Positions 1 through 12,041 of a stretch of 64,000 bases of DNA are shown one piece after another. The notes under the pieces were generated by a model. That model did no database searches and was not told the origin of the DNA. It worked only from the letters and a program-made list of their open reading frames with translations. Positions within the stretch are counted from its first letter, which is position 1; each line of letters opens with the position of its first letter. This stretch comes from Synechococcus sp. NB0720_010 (GTDB taxonomy: Bacteria > Cyanobacteriota > Cyanobacteriia > PCC-6307 > Cyanobiaceae). The DNA lies in contig NZ_CP090898.1 of the NCBI RefSeq assembly GCF_023078835.1, forward strand, positions 2,048,045 through 2,112,044. Direction: 5' to 3'. The position numbers and the translations under genes were made by a program.

Positions 1-121
1 GCTGTTCAGCGAACCAGCTTTCATAGGGCACCCACTTGGTGAAGAAGGTGTTCTGCAGCTCGCGCTGGGAACGGGTCTTCTCCGGGCAGGGAATGCAAGC
101 TGTGATTTTGAAGAGGCGCAT
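1..121 (-). CDS. apcC: Allophycocyanin core small linker ApcC (3' part missing)
   Basis: Only the first 40 codons lie in the window; the gene runs off the left edge. The translation begins MRLFKITACIP and continues with QRELQNTFFTKWVPYESWF, which matches the 7.8-kDa core linker that caps allophycocyanin trimers in the phycobilisome core. It follows apcB on the same strand after a 32-base gap, so it is the last gene of an apcA-apcB-apcC unit. The ATG start at 121 is the family start. Family assignment is secure; the C-terminus cannot be judged. Confidence 0.93.
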   Translation of the reverse strand, partial: MRLFKITACIPCPEKTRSQRELQNTFFTKWVPYESWFAEQ

Positions 122-153
122 GGATTGATCCGCAGGTTTGCCGAAGGCAGGGA

Positions 154-642
154 TCAGTTACCCAGGCCGGAGCTGATGTAGTCGAAGTACACGCCCATTT
201 CACGGCCTGCGTCAGGACCCACCAGGGAAGCGGTCACTTCCTTCATGGCCTGGATGGACTGAACGGTGGCGCCGATGGGCACACCCAGGGAGTTGTAGGT
301 CTCCTTGAGGCCGTTCAGAACGCGCTCGTCGAGGATCGAGGTGTCACCGGCCAGCATGGCGTAGGTGGCGTAGCGCAGGTAGTAGTCGAGGTCGCGGATG
401 CAGGCTGCATAGCGACGGCAGGTGTACATGTTGCCGCCGGGACGGGTGATGTCCGAGTACAGCAGCGACTTGGCCACAGCTTCCTTGATGATCGCGGAAG
501 CGTTGGCGCTGATGGTTGCAGCGGCACGAACGCGCAGCTCACCGCTGGCGAAGTACTGCTCCAGGCGCCCCATGGAGGAGCTGTCCAGGTACAGACCCTG
601 AACGTCGGCCTGGTTGATGACGTTGGTGATTGCGTCTTGCAT
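154..642 (-). CDS. apcB: Allophycocyanin beta subunit
   Basis: 162-residue phycobiliprotein, the usual length. It forms alpha-beta heterodimers with ApcA and carries one phycocyanobilin in the phycobilisome core. The chromophore cysteine is C81, in the context [17 protein letters not shown]71, in GGNMYT, is the asparagine that is gamma-methylated in this family. An extra cysteine, C75, sits between them where threonine is usual in the ApcB sequences I recall. It lies between apcA (41-base gap) and apcC on the minus strand. Confidence 0.97.
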   Translation of the reverse strand: MQDAITNVINQADVQGLYLDSSSMGRLEQYFASGELRVRAAATISANASAIIKEAVAKSLLYSDITRPGGNMYTCRRYAACIRDLDYYLRYATYAMLAGDTSILDERVLNGLKETYNSLGVPIGATVQSIQAMKEVTASLVGPDAGREMGVYFDYISSGLGN

Positions 643-683
643 GGAACCTGTTCGAAGAGGCGGGGATCAGAGAGAGAGCAACC

Positions 684-1169
684 TCAGGAGAGGGCGCCGA
701 CGACGTAGTCGAAGTAGAAGCCAGCCTCTTCGGCATCAGCACCGGTGAGCAGGCCCATGGCGGCGTTCTTCATCTCGCGCACGGCTTCAGCCATGGCTTC
801 GAGGGGAGTGCCGAGGGAGCGATACATCTCCTTGGCGCCGATGATGCCGATCTCCTCGATCGGGGTGACATCGCCGGCGATGATCCCGTAGGTCACCAGG
901 CGCAGGTAGTAGTCCATGTCCCGCAGGCAGGAGGCGGTCATCTCTTCGCCATAGGCGTTGCCGCCGGGGGAGATGACGTCGGGACGCTTCTGGAAGAGGG
1001 CGCCGCCAGCGGTCTTGACGATGCGCTCACGGCTCTCGCTCAGGACCTGGGCGACGCGAAGACGGCGCTGACCGCCGCTCACGAAAGCCTTGATCTGGTC
1101 GAGTTCGCCAGGGCTGAGGTAGCGGGCTTCGGCGTCCGCGTTGATGATCGAGTTGGAGACGATGCTCAT
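684..1169 (-). CDS. apcA: Allophycocyanin alpha subunit
   Basis: 161-residue phycobiliprotein starting [20 protein letters not shown], the standard ApcA N-terminus, so the ATG at 1169 is preferred over in-frame upstream codons. The bilin-binding cysteine is C81, in the context [12 protein letters not shown]. It pairs with ApcB in the allophycocyanin trimers of the phycobilisome core, which pass energy to chlorophyll. First gene of the apcABC unit; its promoter must lie in the roughly 400 bases between it and apcE. Confidence 0.97.
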   Translation of the reverse strand: MSIVSNSIINADAEARYLSPGELDQIKAFVSGGQRRLRVAQVLSESRERIVKTAGGALFQKRPDVISPGGNAYGEEMTASCLRDMDYYLRLVTYGIIAGDVTPIEEIGIIGAKEMYRSLGTPLEAMAEAVREMKNAAMGLLTGADAEEAGFYFDYVVGALS

Positions 1170-1581
1170 GCAGTTCTGCCTCGAAACAAGCGGTCGCCTG
1201 AACGGTGACCGATATCCGGTGGGTAAGGGGGAGTCTCCAGCCTTGAGCGATGCAGTGACCTGCGTCGACGCGAGCTGAAGGAGCGACAGCTGAGCTGTGC
1301 GCCGAATCATTCTGTGGCAACGCCCCGCGCCGTCCTGAGTCCCGGTAACAGTTCTTCACGGCGATTATTTTTGCTTGAAACCCTTGCCGGCACTGGGTTT
1401 CTCTTGATCGAAGACTACGTTCAGGCTGCGGCGGTTGCTAACAGTCAGATTTGCTTCATGGCTCCACTGAATATTTATCTTTGTCTCAATCTTTTTCGCT
1501 TCATTGTTAAGAATGCCCATTAAAAAGCCGGCTCGTTAGAGCCGGCGAGGTGGACAGGGTCTGGATCTGAGGCTGGACTTC
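1170..1581. other. apcA-apcE intergenic region
   Basis: About 410 bases with no convincing gene. It is more A+T-rich than its surroundings, mainly at about 1340-1525. It contains the apcE terminator hairpin (1521-1546) and, by position, the promoter and leader of apcABC. A 69-codon plus-strand reading frame at 1314-1523 has no recognisable features and I do not treat it as a gene. Confidence 0.6.
1521..1546 (-). terminator. Rho-independent terminator of apcE
   Basis: Perfect 8-bp stem GCCGGCTC / GAGCCGGC (1527-1534 and 1539-1546) with a GTTA loop. On the minus strand it is followed by a T run (A run at 1522-1526 on plus). It lies 36 bases past the apcE stop and separates apcE from apcABC. 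Confidence 0.88.
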
Positions 1582-4500
1582 TCAGCGCCCCACTGGATTG
1601 AGTGCGGCATTGCCGCCATAGAGGGCGGCCGTGCGGTTGACCGTGCTCAGGGGGATCCCGTTGCTGGTGCCCATGCCCTTGAGGTAGGGAACGGTGTCGC
1701 GACCGAAGTTCTCGGCGTAGGCAGGATTGTTCAGAACGCCGTCGATGGCGGTGCGCATGCCCTCAACACAACGGGTGTTGAGGAAGGCGCTCGTTTCATC
1801 GGCCTGCGCTGCCCGACCCAACAGGGCGATATGGGCGGCGGCGGCGGCCTTGAACGGGGCCATCCGGTTCAGTCGGCTGACGAACAGGTCACAGCCTGCA
1901 ACCCGAGCGACAAACTCGGCGACGCACAGGCGACCTTGACGGAGCTGGGATTCGGCATCCCCCAGTTGTTCTGACGCCAGGGGCTGGCGACCGAGCAGCT
2001 GGCGATAGACCGCCTCGATCACCTGCGTGACTTCAGCGCTGCTGGGATCCATGGAGAGCTTCACGGCGGTGCCGAGGCTCTTGCGCTTTCCGAAACCTTG
2101 CAGGGTTCCAGGCTTCAGGGCCCTGGCCATGGCAGCCCGGGGCTGCTCGGCGTTAGCGCCAGCTCCGCCAGTCGACACAGCGGCGTTCCAACCACTGCCG
2201 AAGCTGCTGCGGGCGGGGACCGCCGCGGCTGCAGAGGGGGCCGGGGCAAAGCTGGTGATCCCTGCCGCGCTCCAGGTGGGAGCTGCGCCGCCACCGGGTT
2301 GCCAGCGGGGAGCGCTCCACTTGCGCTCGGGCGAGGGCTTGGTCTGGACGGAATCGGGGCCGGAGCGCTTGGACGGTGCTGGAGCCAGCTGCTCTCCACC
2401 GGTCAGGGTGGCGCTCCAGCCGCCACGCACGACGCTGGTGCGGCCCTTGAGGTTGCGGGGGGTCAGCGAACTGCTGTCGCGGAAATCGCTTGGGGGGGTG
2501 ACCTCAGGGCGAATCCGTGGGGTGATGTCGGCGTAAGCCGCTGCGTTGAAGGCGCGCTTCAGCGAGGGCACGCGACGGGTGTTGAGGTCGTTCGGGGTAA
2601 TGAACCGCTCATAGGGAACGGTGTCTTCGCCGAAGGTCTCGCTGTACTCGCTGCTGTTGAGCATGGCGTCCACCACGCCGTAGAAGCCCTTGCGGGCAGC
2701 CACGTCGAAGTAGCTGTCAATTTCCCAGCGGCCAAAGGTGGGGCGGCCCAGCAGGCGGCGGTGCATGACCTCGATGGCCTTACAGATGTAGAGGCCACTC
2801 CAATAGCGACGGCGGAAGGCCTCGCTTCGTGCCACCTGGCGAATGAATTCACGCAGGCTCAGGTCACCGTTCTCGAGCTTGATTTCCTCGACGGTGTTGT
2901 GCTCGCCGGCGTAGCCGGTGTTGCCCAGGACCTGGACATAGACGGCGCGAATCACAGCCTGCGTGCTGGATTCGGTGTTGCGGATGCTGGGTTGACCGCC
3001 GCGACGGGGAACGGAGTTGCCGCCGGTGGCGATCTGCTGAAGCCTCACCAGCTTCGGCCCTGCCTTGCGGGGGGTCGATGCCCGGAACTGCGGGCTGTTC
3101 ATCTGGCCCGGCTGGCGCATGCCATTGCCCACCAGGATGCGGCGGGTGTCGTAGCTCAGCGGTGCCGGACGGGTCGACACATTGGCGGTACCCGAGGGGA
3201 AGATCGCGCCGTAGTTCAGGCCCAGAGGATCGTTGCCGCCGCCATAGGGGTGCTGATCGGCGTAGGGCTGGCGGTAGCTGGCGTAGAGGGTGACGTATTG
3301 GGGAGCGCCTTCAAAGGGAGCGCTGAAGCGGAACAGCTTGCGGTTGGATCCCCAGCCGGCGCTTTCCTGTGCTTCCTCGCCGATGTCCCGCAGGTAGGGA
3401 ACGGTCTCCTCGCCGAACACCTGGGCGTACTCCATGGTGTTGATCAGCGAATCCACGAGGCCCTTGAGGCCCTGGGCGCTGACGATGTCGAAGTAGCGGG
3501 TGAATTCCTCGCGGGAGCTGATGCCCCGGCCCAGGAAGTGGCGGAAGGCCAGCTCAACGGCACGGCTATTGGAGAAGCGGCCGTAGAACTGCTGTTGGTA
3601 TTCCTTGCTGTGGCCGAGGGAGCGGATGAACTCCCGCATGGAGATGTCGCCCTGGCGCACCTGGGTGGCTTCCACGGGGCAGGGCACCTGGCTGTAGGCC
3701 TTGGCGATGTCCCGCTCGAAGATCTGGCGGTAGGCCGCCCGCACCACTTCTGCTTTCTGGCCGCCACTCATGGCGGGCCTCATGATGAAGCGCTGGGCCT
3801 TGCCTTGGGCCGCCAGGGCGTAGATCGCAGGCAGCTGCAGGCCCTGGTTTTCGGGGCTGCCCAGGCGCTGGCGGGCCGAGGGGGTTGGCACGGCCAGCTC
3901 TTCGAGCAGGACGTTGAAGCTCTCGATCAGGAGTTGACGGGCTTCGGGCAGGTCCTTCAGCAGTTCAGCGGCACCGGCACGCATTTCCTGCAGGGCCACG
4001 TTGGTGGCGGCCAGGGAACAACCCTTCTCCAGGACATCGCGGAGACCACGGGTGTTGACCCGCAGGATGCTGGGATCGCCAGCCACGACGGCGTAACCGA
4101 CGTAGCGCAGGAACCAGGCCAGGTCGCGGATGGACTTTTTCATCCGCTCGGTGCCATAGATGGCCACCGAGATCGGGTTGAAGCCCGTGGGCAGAACCAC
4201 GCGGACATCCGCGTCACCGCCGGCTCCCTCCAGGAGGCGGGTGAAGGCATTGCCGCGCTTGGTGCTGCCGCTGGCGCCAGCGAAGGTCTGCACGGAGCGC
4301 TGGAACGCGGCTTGGTCGGCCGCCAGTGGGGTCTGGGACCCGGCCGCCACTGGGTTCAGAGGCGCATCGAGATAGGAGAGCGGGGTGCCGCCCGCAAAGA
4401 TCCGGTTGGCCGCCCGAGCGACGATGGCTTCGGCATTGGCCGAGACGCGACGGGCCGCCTCAACCCGGAGCTGGCCGCTCTGGAAGAAGTTCGTGAGGTT

Positions 4501-4623
4501 GCTGAGCTCGCCCCCATCCGGGAAGCGGTCCTGCTGCTCCGCCTGACGGACGCTGGAGAGCGGCAGGGTGTCGTAGCGCTGAGGAGCAACCCTGCTGCTG
4601 CCGCTGCTGGCGGTCACAGTCAT
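1582..4623 (-). CDS. apcE: Phycobilisome core-membrane linker ApcE (terminal emitter)
   Basis: 1013 residues from the ATG at 4623 (MTVTASSGSSR). Residues 1-240 are the phycobiliprotein-like domain, split by a loop insertion; C202 in the context GCSLAATNVALQEM is the likely bilin attachment cysteine. Three linker repeats follow at about 288-415, 553-675 and 862-990, each ending in a TVPY motif. They are joined by Pro/Ala/Ser-rich arms, the longest about 690-860. Three repeats are the number linked to tricylindrical cores in other cyanobacteria. The protein organises the core, anchors the phycobilisome to the thylakoid and is a terminal energy acceptor. It is transcribed toward apcA but ended by its own terminator. 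Confidence 0.97.
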   Translation of the reverse strand: MTVTASSGSSRVAPQRYDTLPLSSVRQAEQQDRFPDGGELSNLTNFFQSGQLRVEAARRVSANAEAIVARAANRIFAGGTPLSYLDAPLNPVAAGSQTPLAADQAAFQRSVQTFAGASGSTKRGNAFTRLLEGAGGDADVRVVLPTGFNPISVAIYGTERMKKSIRDLAWFLRYVGYAVVAGDPSILRVNTRGLRDVLEKGCSLAATNVALQEMRAGAAELLKDLPEARQLLIESFNVLLEELAVPTPSARQRLGSPENQGLQLPAIYALAAQGKAQRFIMRPAMSGGQKAEVVRAAYRQIFERDIAKAYSQVPCPVEATQVRQGDISMREFIRSLGHSKEYQQQFYGRFSNSRAVELAFRHFLGRGISSREEFTRYFDIVSAQGLKGLVDSLINTMEYAQVFGEETVPYLRDIGEEAQESAGWGSNRKLFRFSAPFEGAPQYVTLYASYRQPYADQHPYGGGNDPLGLNYGAIFPSGTANVSTRPAPLSYDTRRILVGNGMRQPGQMNSPQFRASTPRKAGPKLVRLQQIATGGNSVPRRGGQPSIRNTESSTQAVIRAVYVQVLGNTGYAGEHNTVEEIKLENGDLSLREFIRQVARSEAFRRRYWSGLYICKAIEVMHRRLLGRPTFGRWEIDSYFDVAARKGFYGVVDAMLNSSEYSETFGEDTVPYERFITPNDLNTRRVPSLKRAFNAAAYADITPRIRPEVTPPSDFRDSSSLTPRNLKGRTSVVRGGWSATLTGGEQLAPAPSKRSGPDSVQTKPSPERKWSAPRWQPGGGAAPTWSAAGITSFAPAPSAAAAVPARSSFGSGWNAAVSTGGAGANAEQPRAAMARALKPGTLQGFGKRKSLGTAVKLSMDPSSAEVTQVIEAVYRQLLGRQPLASEQLGDAESQLRQGRLCVAEFVARVAGCDLFVSRLNRMAPFKAAAAAHIALLGRAAQADETSAFLNTRCVEGMRTAIDGVLNNPAYAENFGRDTVPYLKGMGTSNGIPLSTVNRTAALYGGNAALNPVGR

Positions 4624-4786
4624 GGACGAAAGCGAACCTGGCCTGGGCACGTTACGGCTGGCCCTCTGGCCTCCTGGCAGGCCATGAACAAATGTTTGCA
4701 GCCCGTTGTGGGTTTGCTCGAGCGGCAAGGCCGGGACATGAAATGCTCGGCCTCAGCGGATCCACCTTCTGACCCGCTTCCAGCCC

Positions 4787-6007
4787 ATGACTCAGGCCCC
4801 TGCTGATGCCGCCACCCCGGTGGTGAGCGACTTTTACGACCGCTTCCCCTATCCCGGGGATCCCCTCCAAGACGGCCCACCGCCCGGATACAACTGGCGC
4901 TGGTGCGTTGACGCTGCCTACTCGGCCAGCACCGGTGCCTTGCCTGCGGCCCGTTCGAGCGCTGAGCCCCTCAGGATTCTTGATGCGGGCTGCGGGACGG
5001 GGGTCAGCACGGACTACCTCGCCCATCTCAACCCGGGGGCAGAGATCCTCGCGGTCGATATTTCGCCGGGGACCTTGGAGGTGGCGCGAGAGCGCTGCCG
5101 GCGCTCCGGTGCCCTGGACCGAGCCCAGGTCCGGATCGAAAACAGGAGCCTGCTTGAGCTGGCAGGAGAGGGGCCGTTCGACTACATCAATTCCGTCGGG
5201 GTCTTGCACCATCTCCGGCAACCGGAGGCCGGGCTGAAGGCCCTGGCTGCGTTGCTGAAGCCCGGTGCCTTGCTGCATCTCTTCCTCTATGCCGACGGTG
5301 GCCGCTGGGAGATTCACCGCACCCAGCGGGCGCTCACGGCGATGGGCGTGGGGACCGGAGCGGATGGACTGCGGTTGGGGCGTCAGCTCTTCACGGAGCT
5401 TCCTGAGCACAACAGGTTGAGGCGCCATCACGAGCAGCGCTGGGCGATCGACTGCGCCGCCGACGCGAACTTCGCGGACATGTATCTCCACCCGCAGGAG
5501 ACCAGTTACAACCTCGAGCGCCTGATGGCGTTTGTGGCGTCCGCAGACCTGGACTTTGCCGGCTTTTCCAACCCGGAGGTCTGGGACCCCGCGCGGCTGC
5601 TCAAGGGTGAATTGCTGGAGCGGGCTCAGGCTCTTCCACCCGAAGCGCAGTGGCGTTTGGTGGAGGACCTGGATCCCGACATCAGCCACTTCGAGTTTTT
5701 CTTGAGCAAGGGTCCGGTTCAGAAGCAGCGCTGGGATGAGGACAGGGATCTACTGGCGGCCCTGGGCTGCCGAAACCCATGTCTCTGGGGCTGGCCAGGT
5801 CGCGCCCTGTTGGATTCCGACATGGCACCTCTGGACCTGAGTGCCGAGGGCTTCAGCCTGTTGCAAGCGCTCGAGCAAGCACCGGCAGATACTCCGCTGG
5901 GTCAGCTCCCATTGGACTGGTCAACGGCTCAGATCGCTTCTGTCGCAAGGGAACTGCAGCTGCAGCGCGTTCTTCTGCTTCGCTCAGGACCAGGCTTCAG
6001 CGCGTGA
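4787..6007 (+). CDS. Class I SAM-dependent methyltransferase
   Basis: 406-residue soluble protein. The SAM-binding motif I is ILDAGCGTGVSTDYLA (about residues 63-78), followed by the acidic strand-2 motif ILAVDIS and a motif FDYINSVGVLHHL typical of small-molecule methyltransferases. The N-terminal segment FYDRFPYPGDPL resembles a cyanobacterial family whose substrate I do not know. The C-terminal 200 residues show no domain I recognise. It is divergent from apcE and overlaps the possible GTG start of atp1 by four bases. Substrate unknown. Confidence 0.8.
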   Translation: MTQAPADAATPVVSDFYDRFPYPGDPLQDGPPPGYNWRWCVDAAYSASTGALPAARSSAEPLRILDAGCGTGVSTDYLAHLNPGAEILAVDISPGTLEVARERCRRSGALDRAQVRIENRSLLELAGEGPFDYINSVGVLHHLRQPEAGLKALAALLKPGALLHLFLYADGGRWEIHRTQRALTAMGVGTGADGLRLGRQLFTELPEHNRLRRHHEQRWAIDCAADANFADMYLHPQETSYNLERLMAFVASADLDFAGFSNPEVWDPARLLKGELLERAQALPPEAQWRLVEDLDPDISHFEFFLSKGPVQKQRWDEDRDLLAALGCRNPCLWGWPGRALLDSDMAPLDLSAEGFSLLQALEQAPADTPLGQLPLDWSTAQIASVARELQLQRVLLLRSGPGFSA

Positions 6008-6549
6008 TAGATTCCGCGCGCCTTTTCAGAGCAAAGGCGCCTTTGTTGGCTGCTTCATCACCCCAGTCAGATCCGGACTCTCACCTCGAGGGGCTGGACG
6101 CACTGGATGACACGGCGAGCCAAGAGACGGTTCCTTCTCCCCCTCTGGAAACAGAGTCCTCTGGGTCCTCTGCTGTCGCTGAAACCGAATCGGTTCCCGC
6201 TGATAGTCCTGACCTGGCTGACTTTCAGAGGCTTCAACGTCGCCTGATCCTCGCCACCTTGCTGGTGTCCGCCATTGCGGTCCCGGCCACGGCCCTGATC
6301 TACGACCTTCACATCGCCAGCAGCTTGCTGGTCGGTGGCCTCGCCGGCGCTCTCTACCTCAGGCTTCTCGCCCGAAGTGTTGCGAAGCTCGGCAACGGTT
6401 CCAAGAAGGTGGGCAAGTTCCAGCTTCTGGTCCCTGTGGTTCTTGTTCTGGCTGCAGCTCGCCTGCCCCAGCTCGAGTTGTTACCAGCTCTGCTTGGTTT
6501 CCTGCTCTACAAGCCCGCGGTGATTCTTCAGGCACTCACAGATCGCTGA
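6004..6549 (+). CDS. atp1: ATP synthase protein I (Atp1)
   Basis: Small membrane protein at the head of the ATP synthase operon. The last 110 residues contain a basic stretch FQRLQRRL and about four hydrophobic segments, as in Atp1/AtpI, which in other bacteria assists c-ring assembly or Mg2+ supply. The start is uncertain. GTG at 6004 overlaps the methyltransferase stop (GTGA) and gives 181 residues with a 70-residue acidic, Ser/Pro-rich extension before the first membrane segment. A shorter start such as TTG at 6043 is possible. It lies 50 bases upstream of atpB. Confidence 0.75.
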   Translation: MIDSARLFRAKAPLLAASSPQSDPDSHLEGLDALDDTASQETVPSPPLETESSGSSAVAETESVPADSPDLADFQRLQRRLILATLLVSAIAVPATALIYDLHIASSLLVGGLAGALYLRLLARSVAKLGNGSKKVGKFQLLVPVVLVLAAARLPQLELLPALLGFLLYKPAVILQALTDR

Positions 6550-6599
6550 GCGCCAAAAACCTTTTCAACGTCGCATTTGCGACCCCGAACGTCGACCCG

Positions 6600-7328
6600 A
6601 TGGGTTCCTTGCCACTCGTTCTTCCCTTTGCCGAACTGGAGGTGGGTCAACACCTCTATTGGCAGCTGGGAAATCTCAAGATTCACGGCCAGGTGTTTCT
6701 GAGCTCCTGGGTTGTGATCGGAGCCTTGCTCGCCTTTGTCGTGGTGGGCACGCGCAAGATGGAGCGCGATCCCCGTGGTGTCCAGAACCTTCTGGAGTTC
6801 CTCTGGGATTACATCCGCGACATGGCCCGCGAGCAGATCGGCGAGAAGGCCTATCGCGATTGGCTTCCGTTCATCGGCACCCTCTTCCTGTTCATCTTTG
6901 TGAGCAACTGGGGCGGCGCTCTGGTGCCCTGGAAGCTGATTCATCTGCCCAGTGGCGAGCTTGGTGCTCCGACCGCTGATATCAACACCACCGTTGCCCT
7001 CGCGCTGCTGGTGTCCCTGGCCTACTTCTATGCAGGCCTGAGCCGGAAGGGCTTCCGCTACTTCGAGTACTACGTGGAGCCGACTCCGATCATGCTCCCG
7101 TTCAAGATCGTTGAGGACTTCACCAAGCCCCTCTCGCTCTCCTTCCGTCTGTTCGGAAACATCCTTGCCGACGAACTCGTCGTTGCAGTGCTGGCCTTCC
7201 TCGTGCCTCTCGTGGTGCCCCTGCCTGCGATGTTCCTCGGCCTGTTCACCAGTGCCATTCAGGCGCTGATCTTCGCCACCCTCGCCGCCTACTACATCGG
7301 TGAAGCGGTGCACGAAGAACACCACTGA
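6600..7328 (+). CDS. atpB: ATP synthase subunit a
   Basis: 242-residue integral membrane protein (called AtpI in chloroplast nomenclature). The essential half-channel arginine is R183, in [12 protein letters not shown], which faces the c-ring glutamate during proton transport. Five or six hydrophobic segments are visible, including [18 protein letters not shown]. The C-terminus is histidine/glutamate-rich. Second gene of the operon, in the conserved cyanobacterial order. Confidence 0.97.
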   Translation: MGSLPLVLPFAELEVGQHLYWQLGNLKIHGQVFLSSWVVIGALLAFVVVGTRKMERDPRGVQNLLEFLWDYIRDMAREQIGEKAYRDWLPFIGTLFLFIFVSNWGGALVPWKLIHLPSGELGAPTADINTTVALALLVSLAYFYAGLSRKGFRYFEYYVEPTPIMLPFKIVEDFTKPLSLSFRLFGNILADELVVAVLAFLVPLVVPLPAMFLGLFTSAIQALIFATLAAYYIGEAVHEEHH

Positions 7329-7351
7329 TACTCATCAGTCCCCCTGCCTGA

Positions 7352-7747
<396 letters not shown>

Positions 7748-7770
7748 TCGCGCTTGAGGTGACGAGGGAA

Positions 7771-7798
7771 GGGCGGCCTTCAGTTCGCTGAACCGCCC
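7771..7798 (+). promoter_or_regulatory. Stable stem-loop with TTCG tetraloop downstream of atpE
   Basis: GGGCGG (7771-7776) pairs with CCGCCC (7793-7798), enclosing a 2-base bulge and the stem TTCAG-TTCG-CTGAA (7779-7792). There is no T run, so it is unlikely to be a simple terminator. Its place between the c-subunit gene and the b'-subunit gene suggests an RNA-processing or 3'-stabilising element. Confidence 0.65.
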
Positions 7799-7876
7799 AT
7801 CCCCTCAACCTTTGCCTCAGCCTTTCGCTTCCGCCGCCGTTTTGCGGCCCGCTTCAACCGCCCGCACCCCTGCCTC

Positions 7877-8338
7877 ATGACCAGCTGGCTTTTGCTAGGT
7901 GCAACGGAGGGAGGTCTCTTTGACCTCGACGCCACCCTGCCTCTCATGGCAGTTCAGGTGGTTCTCCTCACCTTCATCCTCAATTCCCTGTTCTTCAGCC
8001 CCGTTGGACGGGTCGTGGAAGAGCGGGAGGGTTACGTGACCACCAGCCGTGCGGAGGCCAAGCAGAAGCTGGCCCAAGCCGAACGCTTGGAAGCTGACCT
8101 CAAGGAACAGCTCAAGGACGCACGTCTGTCCGCCTCGAAGCTGATCCAAGAAGCGGAAGCTGATTCCGACAAGCTTTATCGCGAGGCCCTGGCTGCAGCG
8201 ACCGCTGACGCCAACGCCTCCCGTGAGCAGGCACGCCGCGAGATCGATGCCCAGCGCGAGTCGGCCTTGGGCCAACTCAAGACTGACGCCGACAAGCTCG
8301 GTGACCTGATCGTCGACCGTCTGCTGGCCGCCCGATGA
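7877..8338 (+). CDS. atpF2: ATP synthase subunit b'
   Basis: 153 residues: a hydrophobic anchor (about 23-43), then a long charged coiled-coil rich in Glu, Lys and Ala. This is the second, cyanobacterial/plastid type of b subunit that forms the peripheral stalk as a b-b' heterodimer. Its stop overlaps the atpF start (ATGA, 8335-8338), indicating translational coupling. The name atpG is also used for it in plastid nomenclature. Confidence 0.94.
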   Translation: MTSWLLLGATEGGLFDLDATLPLMAVQVVLLTFILNSLFFSPVGRVVEEREGYVTTSRAEAKQKLAQAERLEADLKEQLKDARLSASKLIQEAEADSDKLYREALAAATADANASREQARREIDAQRESALGQLKTDADKLGDLIVDRLLAAR

Positions 8339-8852
8339 CCATTCCTTCCCTCTTCGCCAGCCACGGTGGCTTTGGTCTGAACCTCAACGTGTTCGAGACC
8401 AACATCGTCAACCTGGCGATCGTGCTCTTCGGCCTCTACAAGTTTCTGCCCAACTTCCTGGGCAGCATCCTTGAGCGCCGCCGCGCGATCATCCTGGCCG
8501 ACCTGAAGGACGCTGAAGAGCGCCTCAGCTCAGCCACCGCCGCCCTCTCTCAAGCCCAGCAGGATCTGGCCGCTGCTCAGCAGAAGGCCGAACAGATTCG
8601 TGTTGACGGCAAGGCTCGCGCTGAAGCGATCCGCCTTGATTCTGAGAAGCGCACCATCGATGAGATGGCTCGTCTCAAGCAAGGTGCTGCCGCTGATCTC
8701 GACGCTGAGGCGTCCCGCGTCAGCAACCAGCTCCGCCGTGAGGCGGCTCGCTTGGCCATTGAGAAGGCTCTCGCCACCCTGCCCGGCAAGCTCAATGCTG
8801 AAGCCCAGGCGCAGTTGGTGGATCAGTCCATCAAAACGTTGGGGAACGCCTG

Positions 8853-8853
<1 letters not shown>
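8335..8853 (+). CDS. atpF: ATP synthase subunit b
   Basis: 172 residues. After a short N-terminal segment, a membrane helix [15 protein letters not shown] is followed by the family motif ILERRRAII and a long Ala/Glu/Arg-rich coiled-coil (about 50-160). It forms the peripheral stalk with b'. It overlaps atpF2 by four bases and atpH by one base (TGATG). Confidence 0.95.
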
Positions 8854-10971
<2,118 letters not shown>

Positions 10972-11002
10972 TCCCTGACGGTTACCCCGGAGAGTCCAAT
11001 CC

Positions 11003-11956
11003 ATGGCCAACCTGAAGGAGATCCGCGACAGGATCAGTTCCGTTAAAAACACCCGGAAGATCACCGAGGCCATGCGCCTCGTGGCAGCCGCCAAGGTCCG
11101 CCGGGCACAGGAACAGGTTCTGCGCAGCCGTCCGTTTGCTGATCGTCTTGCCCGCGTTCTGGAGAATCTCCAGACCCGGATGCAGTTCGAGACCGCTGAC
11201 GCGCCGCTGCTCGAGAACCGCGACGTCCGCACCATCACCCTGCTCGCCGTGACCGGCGACCGAGGTCTGTGCGGTGGCTACAACGCCAACATCATCAAGC
11301 GCACGGAACAGCGTCACGCTGAGCTGAAGTCTCAGGGTTATGACGTGGATCTGGTGTTGATCGGCCGCAAGGTCGCCACCTACTTCCAGAACCGCGCCAG
11401 CCAGTACACGATTCGCGCCACCTTCATGGGGCTCGAGCAGGTCCCCAGCGCTGCTGAGGCCGGCAAGATCGCCGACGAGGTGCTCGCCGAGTTCCTCTCC
11501 GGCACCACCGATCGTGTCGAGATCATCTTCACCAAGTTCATCAACCTGGTGAGCTCGAAGCCTGTTTCCCAGACCCTGCTGCCCCTGGATCCCCAGGGCA
11601 TTGCCAGCGCGGACGACGAGATTTTCCGTCTCACCACCCGCGACGGTCAGCTGGGCGTTGAAACAGGAACGGTCAACAACGACCAGCCTTCTCTGCCTTC
11701 TGATCTGGTGTTCGAGCAGAGCCCCGATCAGCTGCTGAATGCACTGCTGCCTCTGTATCTGCAGAACCAGCTGCTGCGTTCCCTGCAGGAGGCGGCCGCT
11801 TCCGAGCTCGCCAGCCGGATGACCGCCATGAACAACGCCAGCGACAACGCCAAGGCGCTCGCGAAGTCCCTGACCCTGGACTACAACAAGGCCCGCCAGG
11901 CCGCCATTACCCAGGAGATCCTGGAAGTGGTCGGCGGTGCTTCTGCCATGGCCTGA
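11003..11956 (+). CDS. atpG: ATP synthase subunit gamma
   Basis: 317 residues with the conserved N-terminus [27 protein letters not shown] split into recognisable blocks, the [10 protein letters not shown] motif, and a C-terminal helix ending in the [12 protein letters not shown] motif. It is longer than the E. coli protein because of the central insertion typical of cyanobacterial and plastid gamma subunits. The regulatory dithiol cysteines of the plant protein are absent from that insertion, as is normal in cyanobacteria. Last gene of the operon; a strong terminator follows 19 bases on. Confidence 0.97.
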   Translation: MANLKEIRDRISSVKNTRKITEAMRLVAAAKVRRAQEQVLRSRPFADRLARVLENLQTRMQFETADAPLLENRDVRTITLLAVTGDRGLCGGYNANIIKRTEQRHAELKSQGYDVDLVLIGRKVATYFQNRASQYTIRATFMGLEQVPSAAEAGKIADEVLAEFLSGTTDRVEIIFTKFINLVSSKPVSQTLLPLDPQGIASADDEIFRLTTRDGQLGVETGTVNNDQPSLPSDLVFEQSPDQLLNALLPLYLQNQLLRSLQEAAASELASRMTAMNNASDNAKALAKSLTLDYNKARQAAITQEILEVVGGASAMA

Positions 11957-11975
11957 GCACGTTGCTCAGACGCCC

Positions 11976-12004
11976 AAAGCCCTCCCGTGTGGAGGGCTTT
12001 TTTT
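11976..12004 (+). terminator. Terminator of the main ATP synthase operon
   Basis: Stem AAAGCCCTCC / GGAGGGCTTT with a CGTGT loop, followed by an uninterrupted T run. It lies 20 bases downstream of the atpG stop. Confidence 0.95.
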
Positions 12005-12041
12005 GTGCCTTGTTCCAGGATGAGGGAAGCGCCGGCGCCCC

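Noticed and set aside
2098-4806. 902-codon open frame antisense to apcE
   Set aside because: apcE is certain on the other strand. The frame is kept open by G/C-rich third positions; its translation is Ala/Gly/Val/Asp-rich with no domain.
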